NCBI GenBank assembly: GCA_018224485.1
Contig: JAGTVE010000039.1
Span: 1-6,825 of the forward strand
Length of the DNA: 6,825 nucleotides
Origin: Thioalkalivibrio sp.
GTDB lineage: Bacteria > Pseudomonadota > Gammaproteobacteria > Ectothiorhodospirales > Ectothiorhodospiraceae
Direction of reading: 5' to 3'
A program made the position numbers and the translations under genes. The first letter of the stretch is position 1. Every line of letters starts with the position of its first letter. This document shows, piece by piece, positions 1 to 5,485 of this stretch. The notes beneath the pieces were generated by a model. The model had not been told where the DNA came from and searched no databases. It worked only from the letters and a program-made list of their open reading frames with translations.

Positions 1-51
1 CAGGCCTTCGTGGTGCTGGAGGGGCGGCCGCCGGGACCGTCCGGCGGGTAA
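1..51 (+). CDS. C-terminal end of an unidentified upstream gene (partial)
   Basis: Frame 1 is open from the first base to a TAA at 49-51 and encodes 16 residues, QAFVVLEGRPPGPSGG. The first half could be the end of an amphipathic helix, and the Gly/Pro tail looks like a disordered C-terminus. Too little is present to name a family. In some gammaproteobacteria a GacS/BarA-type sensor kinase lies near cysM, but nothing here proves that. The stop is 35 bp before the preferred cysM start. No terminator hairpin is visible between the two genes, so read-through into cysM is possible. Confidence 0.45.
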   Translation, partial: QAFVVLEGRPPGPSGG

Positions 52-72
52 GTGCGCCCTTGCCCGAGCCGG

Positions 73-78
73 TATACT
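73..78 (+). promoter_or_regulatory. Candidate -10 element (TATACT) immediately before cysM
   Basis: TATACT is a small AT-rich island in very GC-rich DNA and matches the sigma-70 -10 consensus TATAAT at five of six positions. It ends 8 bp before the ATG at 87, which would put the transcription start at about 85-87, almost on the start codon. The hexamer about 17 bp upstream (50-55, AAGTGC) is a poor -35, so the promoter is weak or needs an activator if it is real. Confidence 0.4.
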
Positions 79-86
79 CTGCCGGC

Positions 87-995
87 ATGAGGCGACCGAA
101 GACCGCATCCTTTCCCACGCTGGAAGACTTCGTCGGCAATACCCCGCTGGTCCGGTTGCAGCGACTGGCCGACGGGTTGCCGTCGCCAGTGCTGGTGAAG
201 CTCGAGGGCAACAATCCCGCGGGCTCCGTGAAGGACCGGCCGGCCTTGAACATGATCCTGCAGGCCGAGTTGCGCGGCGAGATTCGCCCGGGCGACACGC
301 TGATCGAGGCGACCAGCGGCAACACCGGCATTGCGCTGGCCATGGTCGCGGCGATAAAGGGCTACCGCATGCTCCTGATCATGCCCGAGAACATGTCGGC
401 CGAGCGCCGCGCCGCAATGAAGGCCTACGGCGCGGAGATCATCCTGGTCACGCGGGAGCAGGGCATGGAGGGAGCGCGTGACCTGGCCCAGAAGCTGGAG
501 GGTGAGGGCCGTGGCAGGGTCCTCGACCAGTTTGCGAATCCGGACAATCCCGATGCGCACTACCGCGGCACCGGACCGGAGATCTGGCGCGACACGGACG
601 GCGCGGTCACGCATTTTGTCTGTTCCATGGGGACCACGGGCACCATTATGGGTACCTCGCGCTACCTGAAGGAGCAGGATCCCGCGGTCGCCATCGTCGG
701 CGTACAGCCCACCGAGGGCTCCGCGATTCCCGGCATCCGGCGCTGGCCCGAGGCCTATCTGCCGTCGATCTTCGACGCCTCGCGGGTGGACCGGACCCTG
801 GACATCAGCCAGCAGGAGGCCGAGACGATGATGCGCCGGCTGGCCGCCGAGGAGGGGATCTTCGCCGGCGTGTCCTCCGGCGGTTCGGTCGCGGCCGCAC
901 TCAAGGTGGCTGCAGAGGTCCGCGACGGGCTGGTGGTCGCGATCGTCTGTGACCGGGGTGACCGCTACATCTCGACCGGCGTGTACCCGGCATGA
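87..995 (+). CDS. cysM: Cysteine synthase B (O-acetylserine sulfhydrylase, CysM type)
   Basis: This is a PLP-dependent fold-type II enzyme that makes cysteine in the cytosol from O-acetyl-L-serine and sulfide; CysM members also accept thiosulfate and form S-sulfocysteine. With the ATG at 87 it is 302 residues, the usual length. Visible landmarks in order are GNTPLVRL (17-24), NPAGSVKDR with the PLP Schiff-base lysine K49, the substrate loop TSGNTG (76-81), the phosphate-binding GTTGT (182-186), the IPGIRRWP stretch (214-221) typical of CysM rather than CysK, GVSSGG with the serine that contacts the PLP ring (261-266), and the terminal CDRGDRY. An in-frame TTG at 60 would add nine residues, but those codons cover the TATACT element and have no Shine-Dalgarno, so ATG 87 is preferred. 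The end overlaps the next gene by ATGA. Confidence 0.93.
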   Translation: MRRPKTASFPTLEDFVGNTPLVRLQRLADGLPSPVLVKLEGNNPAGSVKDRPALNMILQAELRGEIRPGDTLIEATSGNTGIALAMVAAIKGYRMLLIMPENMSAERRAAMKAYGAEIILVTREQGMEGARDLAQKLEGEGRGRVLDQFANPDNPDAHYRGTGPEIWRDTDGAVTHFVCSMGTTGTIMGTSRYLKEQDPAVAIVGVQPTEGSAIPGIRRWPEAYLPSIFDASRVDRTLDISQQEAETMMRRLAAEEGIFAGVSSGGSVAAALKVAAEVRDGLVVAIVCDRGDRYISTGVYPA

Positions 996-1795
996 GCAGC
1001 GGGCCGGTACTCGTCTTTGACCTGGAGACGGTTCCCGACATCGACGGCGCGCGCCGGGTCCACGATTTCGAGGGGCTGTCCGACGCCGAGGTGGCCGAGG
1101 CACTGTTCGCGCTGCGCCGCATCCGGACGGGCACGGAATTCCTGCAGCACCCGCTGCAGCGCGTGGTCTCGATCGGGGTGCTCTACCACGGTGGCGATCA
1201 GGTCAAGGTCTCGGCATTCGGGCGCGATGGCGAGGACGAGGCCGAACTGCTGCGCCAGTTCTTCGACGTGATCGAGAAGCGGACCCCGACCCTGGTCAGC
1301 TGGAACGGTGGCGGTTTCGATCTGCCGGTGCTGCACTACCGCGCCCTGCTACACGGTGTCGCCGCGCCGCGCTACTGGGACCAGGGGGACGAGGACCGCA
1401 GCTTCCGCTACAACAACTATCTCAGCCGTTTTCACTGGCGCCACATCGATCTGATGGACGTGCTCGCCGGATATCAGCCACGGGCGGTGGCCGGCCTCGA
1501 CATGATCGCCTCCCTGCTCGGGCTTCCCGGAAAACTGGGGATGGACGGCAGCCGGGTCTGGCCCGCGTGGCGGGACGGGGACCGCGCCGTGATCCACGAT
1601 TACGTTGAACACGACGTCCTGAACACCTACCTGATCTTCCTGCGCTTCGAGCGGATGCGCGGCGCACTGAGCGCCGAGGGGCTGGAACGGCGCGAGGCGT
1701 TCCTGCGCGACTACCTTGCGCAGCAGCGGCGGCCGCACCTGGACGCGTTTCTCTCGGCGTGGAGCGGCGCAGGTCCCGCGCGCGCCAGCGCATGA
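992..1795 (+). CDS. Predicted 3'-5' exonuclease, PolB-like DEDDy family
   Basis: This 267-residue protein carries the three exonuclease motifs of the DnaQ-like superfamily. Exo I is VFDLETVPD with metal ligands D10 and E12. Exo II is SWNGGGFDLPVL, giving N105-x3-F109-D110. Exo III is YVEHD, giving Y204-x3-D208 (the DEDDy variant). A conserved-looking RYNNYLSRFHWRHIDLMDVL segment lies at 139-158. Architecture and length fit the stand-alone 'predicted 3'-5' exonuclease related to the PolB exonuclease domain' family (PF10108), with no polymerase domain. It should remove nucleotides from DNA or RNA 3' ends using two metal ions; its substrate and pathway are not apparent. The ATG shares ATGA with the cysM stop, and the stop TGA shares ATGA with rlmD, so it is translationally coupled on both sides. 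The C-terminal 20 or so residues are low-complexity Ala/Gly/Arg. Confidence 0.85.
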   Translation: MSSGPVLVFDLETVPDIDGARRVHDFEGLSDAEVAEALFALRRIRTGTEFLQHPLQRVVSIGVLYHGGDQVKVSAFGRDGEDEAELLRQFFDVIEKRTPTLVSWNGGGFDLPVLHYRALLHGVAAPRYWDQGDEDRSFRYNNYLSRFHWRHIDLMDVLAGYQPRAVAGLDMIASLLGLPGKLGMDGSRVWPAWRDGDRAVIHDYVEHDVLNTYLIFLRFERMRGALSAEGLERREAFLRDYLAQQRRPHLDAFLSAWSGAGPARASA

Positions 1796-3108
1796 GCATC
1801 GACCGCAGCCCCTTCGAACTCCGGATCGACGACCTGACCCTGGACGGGCAGGGGGTCGGACGCCGCGAAGGCAAGGCCTGCTTCGTACCCGGTGCGTTGC
1901 CCGGCGAGCGCGTGCGGGTGGTCCAGACCCAGCGCAAGCGGAACTACGACAGCGCGCGGCTCGAGTCGGTGCTGGAACCGGCGCCGGAACGGGTGGAGCC
2001 CCCATGCGAGTGGTTCGGCGTCTGCGGCGGGTGCCGGCTGATGCACGCGGACATCGGGCTGCAGCGGGAGCTGAAGGAGCGGAGCCTGTTCGAGGCCCTG
2101 TCCCGGATCGGGCGGGTCAGCCCGGAGCGACGGCTGGAGGCCCTGGTCGGCGATACGCTGGGTTACCGGCGCACGGCCCGGCTTGGGGTCAAGTACGTGG
2201 CCAAAAAGGGGGGCACGCTCGTGGGCTTTCGCGAGCGCGCGGGTCGTTACCTCGCGGACATGTGGGACTGTCCCGTGCTGCACCCCGCGCTCGGTGAGCG
2301 GATCGGCCAGCTGCGCAGGCTGATCGACGGGCTGGACGCGCGCGAGCGGATCCCGCAGATCGAGGCGGTGGTGGACGATTCCGGCACCGCCGCGCTGGTC
2401 TTCCGGCACCTGCAGCCGCTCTCCGAGGCGGATGGCCACCGGCTTGCGGAGTTCGCCGAGGCGCAGGGGCTGCAGATCCATCTGCAGCCGGCGGGGCCGG
2501 ACAGCGTGCACTACCACGCCGGGCCGCGTACCGGCCTGTCCTACGGCCACCCGGATTTCGATGTGACGGTGGACTTCACGCCGCTCGACTTCATTCAGGT
2601 GCATGCGGGGATCAATCGCGCGATGGTGCGTCGGGCGCTCGACCTGCTGGAGCCCGAGGCGGGTTCCCGGGTGCTCGATCTCTTCTGCGGGCTCGGCAAC
2701 TTCACGCTGCCACTGGCGCGGCGCGCCGGCGAGGTGGTCGGTGTCGAGGGCGACGCGCGCATGCTCGAGCGCGCGCGGGTCAGTGCCGAGGGCCAGGGTA
2801 TCCTCAACACCCGGTATATCCGCGCAAACCTCGACGACGAGGTGCTCGGCGACCGGCCATGGCTGCGCGAGCCCTTCGACCGCGCACTGCTGGACCCGCC
2901 CCGGACCGGTGCCGCGGCGGTGGTCGAGGCGCTGGGCCCGACCGCGATTCCGCGCCTGCTGTACGTGTCCTGCAATCCGGCCACGCTGGCCCGGGACGCC
3001 GAGCGGCTGGTGCATCACTTCGGTTTCCGGCTGGAGGCGGCGGGGATCATGGACATGTTTCCGCACACGGCGCACGTGGAGTCCATGGCCCTGTTTACCC
3101 GCACCTGA
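1792..3108 (+). CDS. rlmD: 23S rRNA (uracil-1939-C5)-methyltransferase RlmD
   Basis: This SAM-dependent enzyme methylates C5 of U1939 of 23S rRNA. The 438-residue product has the full family layout. An N-terminal TRAM-type RNA-binding domain (about 7-62) comes first. Then come four cysteines for a [4Fe-4S] cluster, C72-x5-C78-x2-C81 and C160. The Rossmann methyltransferase domain has the SAM motif VLDLFCGLGNFTLPLA (294-309), LLDPPRTGA (366-374), the catalytic nucleophile C394 in YVSCNPATLARD, and HVE with the proposed general base E430. The ATG at 1792 is chosen because it overlaps the preceding stop as ATGA and gives the expected N-terminus; a GTG at 1759 would add 11 Arg-rich residues encoded inside the exonuclease gene. 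In E. coli and Pseudomonas relA follows rlmD, but here an exbB-type gene follows. Confidence 0.95.
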   Translation: MSIDRSPFELRIDDLTLDGQGVGRREGKACFVPGALPGERVRVVQTQRKRNYDSARLESVLEPAPERVEPPCEWFGVCGGCRLMHADIGLQRELKERSLFEALSRIGRVSPERRLEALVGDTLGYRRTARLGVKYVAKKGGTLVGFRERAGRYLADMWDCPVLHPALGERIGQLRRLIDGLDARERIPQIEAVVDDSGTAALVFRHLQPLSEADGHRLAEFAEAQGLQIHLQPAGPDSVHYHAGPRTGLSYGHPDFDVTVDFTPLDFIQVHAGINRAMVRRALDLLEPEAGSRVLDLFCGLGNFTLPLARRAGEVVGVEGDARMLERARVSAEGQGILNTRYIRANLDDEVLGDRPWLREPFDRALLDPPRTGAAAVVEALGPTAIPRLLYVSCNPATLARDAERLVHHFGFRLEAAGIMDMFPHTAHVESMALFTRT

Positions 3109-3110
3109 GA

Positions 3111-3129
3111 CTCGGCCGGCGGCGAGTTT
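3111..3129 (+). terminator. Weak hairpin after rlmD, possible terminator
   Basis: CTCG (3111-3114) pairs with CGAG (3123-3126). Two further C-G pairs (3116-3122 and 3117-3121) are possible with one bulged G, closing on a 3-nt loop. The stem starts 3 bp after the rlmD stop codon. Only three T residues follow, so intrinsic termination would be inefficient. The T run also overlaps the putative -35 of the next promoter. Confidence 0.28.
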
Positions 3130-3155
3130 CGTGCCTGCGGGGCTGCGGTTATCAT
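3127..3155 (+). promoter_or_regulatory. Candidate promoter for the exbB-lpxK block
   Basis: TATCAT (3150-3155, within GGTTATCATC) is the most AT-rich stretch in the 101-bp gap and matches the sigma-70 -10 at four positions, including the key first TA and last T. TTTCGT at 3127-3132 lies 17 bp upstream and is a poor -35. A start near 3162 would leave a leader of about 48 nt before the ATG at 3210. A new promoter here would make sense because the genes on either side belong to different processes. Confidence 0.38.
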
Positions 3156-3199
3156 CACCGGTTGATCGCGGGCGGGCGGTACCGCGGACGCGAGAGGAT

Positions 3200-3205
3200 G
3201 GAGGT
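3200..3205 (+). promoter_or_regulatory. Strong Shine-Dalgarno (GGAGGT) that decides the exbB start
   Basis: GGAGGT lies 4 nt before the ATG at 3210. The alternative in-frame ATG at 3198 overlaps the region just upstream, and its only purine run (GAGAGG, 3192-3197) directly abuts the codon, which is too close to work. This supports initiation at 3210. Confidence 0.55.
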
Positions 3206-3209
3206 CGGT

Positions 3210-3845
3210 ATGCTGGAGATCGTGAGGGCGGGCGGCTGGCTGATGGTCCCGATCATTCTGTGTTCGGTGATCGCGATGGCCATTGTGCTGGAACGCCTCT
3301 GGTCGCTGCGCCGCTCGCGGGTGGTCCCCCAGGGCCTGCTGCTGACGGTCTGGGAGCAGGCTCGCGGCGGCGGGCCCGGTGCCGACATGCAGTTGCAGCG
3401 GCTGCGCGCAAGGTCCCCGCTGGGTCGGGTGCTGGCGGCCGGACTGGCGGCACAGGACCGGTCGCGGGAGGTGATGAAGGAGACCATCGAGGAGACCGGG
3501 CGGCGGGTCGCATACGAACTGGAGCGCTTCCTGAATACCCTCGGCACGATCGCGATGATCACGCCGCTGCTGGGGCTGCTTGGCACCGTGGTGGGGATGA
3601 TCGAGGTCTTCAACGTGATCACAGACGTTGGCGTCGGCAGTCCGCGTGACCTGGCCGGCGGCATCTCGCAGGCCCTGGTAACCACCGCCGCCGGCATTGG
3701 CGTGGCGATCCCGACGCTGATCTTCCACCGCTACTTCCGCGGCCGGGTCGACGAACTCGTGCTGGAGATGGAGATGGAGGCCGTGAAGCTGGTCGAGGTG
3801 ATGCACGGCGAGCGCAGCGCCTCCGGAGTGGGTCCGGCCACATGA
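3210..3845 (+). CDS. exbB: ExbB/TolQ/MotA-family proton channel protein (ExbB type)
   Basis: This inner-membrane protein of 211 residues would pair with ExbD to convert the proton gradient into work at the outer membrane, through TonB or a TonB-like partner. Three membrane segments are visible: TM1 about 8-28 after a short N-terminus, TM2 about 110-135 containing TPLLGLLGTVVGM, and TM3 about 152-173 containing ISQALVTTAAGIGVAIP. A charged cytoplasmic loop (about 31-108) lies between TM1 and TM2. The TM2/TM3 motifs are diagnostic of the family. T126 and T159 match E. coli ExbB T148 and T181 with exact spacing, but the position of the E. coli channel residue E176 is Gln (Q154) here. No tonB gene is present in the window. 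The stop overlaps exbD as ATGA. The same frame is open far upstream to 2859, but that stretch lies inside rlmD and is not coding for this protein. Confidence 0.88.
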   Translation: MLEIVRAGGWLMVPIILCSVIAMAIVLERLWSLRRSRVVPQGLLLTVWEQARGGGPGADMQLQRLRARSPLGRVLAAGLAAQDRSREVMKETIEETGRRVAYELERFLNTLGTIAMITPLLGLLGTVVGMIEVFNVITDVGVGSPRDLAGGISQALVTTAAGIGVAIPTLIFHRYFRGRVDELVLEMEMEAVKLVEVMHGERSASGVGPAT

Positions 3846-4267
3846 ATTTCCGCAGGCCACGCAATGACGAGGCGGGGATCAATCTCACGCCGCTGATCGA
3901 CGTGGTATTCCTGCTGCTGATCTTCTTCATGGTCTCTACTACCTTCGATCGCCACGCCGACATCCAGCTGCAGCTTCCGTCCGCCGAGCGCGAGCCGGTG
4001 GCCACGGAACGCGAGTGGGTCGACATCCTGGTCGATGCCACGGGACAGTACTACGTCAATGGCCGCGAGCTGGTGAACCGCCGGCCTGAGACCCTGGAGC
4101 GGGCGGTGGTGCAGGCGCTTGCCGAGCGGCCCGATGATCCCGTGCTGATCCGCGCGGATGCCGGCACGACCCACCAGTCGGTGGTCACTGCACTGGACGT
4201 GGTGGGCCGGCTCGGCGTCACCGCGGTCTCGATTGCGACGGTCGGAACCGGACCGGATGCAGAGTAG
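3842..4267 (+). CDS. exbD: ExbD/TolR-family biopolymer transport protein
   Basis: This is the partner of ExbB, a 141-residue single-pass inner-membrane protein with a periplasmic C-terminal domain. The short basic N-terminus is followed by the family signature NLTPLIDVVFLLLIFFMV (14-31), which forms the one TM helix. D20 is the conserved proton-carrying Asp, equivalent to E. coli ExbD D25. The remainder (about 38-141) is a soluble ExbD/TolR periplasmic domain, including the ADAGTTHQSVVTALDVV helix region. The ATG overlaps the exbB stop by ATGA, which implies coupled translation and matched stoichiometry. In gammaproteobacteria of the Pseudomonas type an exbB-exbD pair sits directly before lpxK, as it does here apart from the intervening gene. 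It ends in TAG, and the next gene starts in the same frame 57 bp later. Confidence 0.92.
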   Translation: MNFRRPRNDEAGINLTPLIDVVFLLLIFFMVSTTFDRHADIQLQLPSAEREPVATEREWVDILVDATGQYYVNGRELVNRRPETLERAVVQALAERPDDPVLIRADAGTTHQSVVTALDVVGRLGVTAVSIATVGTGPDAE

Positions 4268-4324
4268 TCCCCGGACACGGAACGTGAGAGGCGGCGCCGG
4301 ATCCCCGTCGGACACCCCGACCAC

Positions 4325-5485
4325 GTGGCGGCGCGGCCCGCAACCGTGGTGCCGGAGCCCAATCCGTTGAAATCGGATCCCGGTTACCGAGCGGCGTTCG
4401 GGCCGGTATGGCGTGCGGTCCTGCGCGACTACCGCGCGGGCGAGGGTCACCGTGCGCGTGCCCGCCTCGGGTTTTTGACACCGCCGAAGGGACGCGGCCG
4501 CGTGGTCTGGATCAAGGCCGGGGCGGGCCCGGATTCTCTCCGCCTCGGCGTGGAGCTGCTGGGCGCGGTTCGCGACCGGCGCCGCGACGTGCGGGTGGTG
4601 CTGACCTTCGAAGAGGATGATCCGGCGCTGCTCACCCGCCTGCTGCAGCCGTGGCCGAAGGTCGGGATCGGATACGGGCCCTGCGACCGCCCGAGAGTGG
4701 TGACCCGCGTGCTGGATCGCTTTCAGCCCTGCGGCATCATCGTCGCGGAATCGACGCCGCCGGAGAACCTGCTGCGAAGAACCTTGGCGCCGGTGGCCGT
4801 GGTCGGCGGTGCCGCGGCCGTACCGGTCGCCGCGGCCTGGCCGCTGTCCGCGGCGGATCGCGCCGGCTGGCAGGAAACCGGTCAGGCCGGTGAGCTGATG
4901 CCTGCCGCGGATCCCCAGGCCCGCTTCGCCGAGGCCCAGGCGGACGTGGTGCTCCGCAGTCTCGCGGGGGCCGGTGAACGGCGCCTGTGGTGGTGGCACG
5001 GCACCGCGGCACAGTGGCCGGCGTGGCTGGAGGCGTGGCAGGCATGGCCGCCATCCGGCGATGACATCCTGATGGTGAGTCTGGAGGGCGGCGGGTCCCC
5101 CGCGGAGGCCACGCTGAAGGCGAGTGCCTGGGATCGCACGGGCCTGCCGGGAGGGACCCTGCTGCACGTGGATGATTCGCGCTGGCATGCCGCGGCAGCG
5201 AGCGCGGCCCACGGCGTGCACCTCGCATACCCCGGACGCGACGTGCTCTGGCAGGCCCTGGCCGCAGGTTCGGCGCTGAGTCTCGGCGCGCAGGCAGACG
5301 TCGATGGCCTGCCGGTGGCGCTCCTCCCGGCCCCGGCCGGGGTCACCGGCCACTGGCAGGAGCTGCGGGGTGACGAGGCCCTGCGCCGGAGGCGGGGCGA
5401 CGCGGCGCGCCGCCGCTTCTGGGAGGAACGGCGCCAGGTCGATGCAAACCTGACGGCCCTGATGGACCGGGTGTGGATGTGGTAG
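4325..5485 (+). CDS. Divergent KdtA (WaaA)-like GT-B protein, probable pseudoenzyme
   Basis: The 386-residue protein appears related to Kdo transferase KdtA, which adds Kdo from CMP-Kdo to lipid IVA. By eye, GRVVWIKAGAGPDS (58-71) aligns with KdtA's N-terminal VVWxHAVSVGE segment, with D70 at the catalytic Glu position. IIVAESTPPENLL (138-150) aligns with LVLMETELWPNLL, and GRDVLWQALAAG (304-315) with GGHNPLEPAALG. Other KdtA landmarks are replaced: NARLS by GGAAA (161-165), STHxGE by the Trp-rich stretch around 221-231, and PRHPERF by SLEGGGSPA (252-260). No N-terminal TM anchor is visible. It has 19 Trp, about 5% of residues. The start is uncertain: GTG 4325 is the first start after the preceding stop and lacks a Shine-Dalgarno, GTG 4346/4349 are possible, and TTG 4367 has GGAG 9 nt upstream. 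The end overlaps lpxK by 13 bp. It is probably cytoplasmic or peripheral, and whether it has enzymatic activity is unknown. Confidence 0.62.
   Translation: MAARPATVVPEPNPLKSDPGYRAAFGPVWRAVLRDYRAGEGHRARARLGFLTPPKGRGRVVWIKAGAGPDSLRLGVELLGAVRDRRRDVRVVLTFEEDDPALLTRLLQPWPKVGIGYGPCDRPRVVTRVLDRFQPCGIIVAESTPPENLLRRTLAPVAVVGGAAAVPVAAAWPLSAADRAGWQETGQAGELMPAADPQARFAEAQADVVLRSLAGAGERRLWWWHGTAAQWPAWLEAWQAWPPSGDDILMVSLEGGGSPAEATLKASAWDRTGLPGGTLLHVDDSRWHAAAASAAHGVHLAYPGRDVLWQALAAGSALSLGAQADVDGLPVALLPAPAGVTGHWQELRGDEALRRRRGDAARRRFWEERRQVDANLTALMDRVWMW

Noticed and set aside
1759..1791. Upstream GTG start for rlmD
   Set aside because: It adds only Arg-rich residues encoded within the exonuclease C-terminus. 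The ATG at 1792 matches the family N-terminus and forms the ATGA overlap used twice elsewhere in the window.
1711..3075. 454-codon open frame on the minus strand opposite rlmD
   Set aside because: It is antisense to a gene with all its catalytic motifs, is rich in Arg, Pro, His and Gln, has no recognisable domain, and is what high third-position GC produces on the opposite strand.
2859..3209. N-terminal extension of the ExbB-type protein back to 2859
   Set aside because: That stretch lies inside rlmD in another frame and is Arg/Gly-rich. A strong Shine-Dalgarno before ATG 3210 gives a protein of normal family length.
4292..4299. CGGCGCCG palindrome, also present at 6709-6716, as a possible operator
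   Set aside because: Short GC palindromes are frequent by chance in DNA of this composition, and the two copies have no shared flanking sequence or spacing relative to starts.
4265..4324. Amber read-through joining ExbD to the KdtA-like protein (same frame, no further stop after TAG)
   Set aside because: Nineteen stop-free codons are expected by chance at this GC content. The ExbD C-terminus is periplasmic whereas a KdtA-like domain acts on the cytoplasmic side, so a fusion would be topologically senseless.
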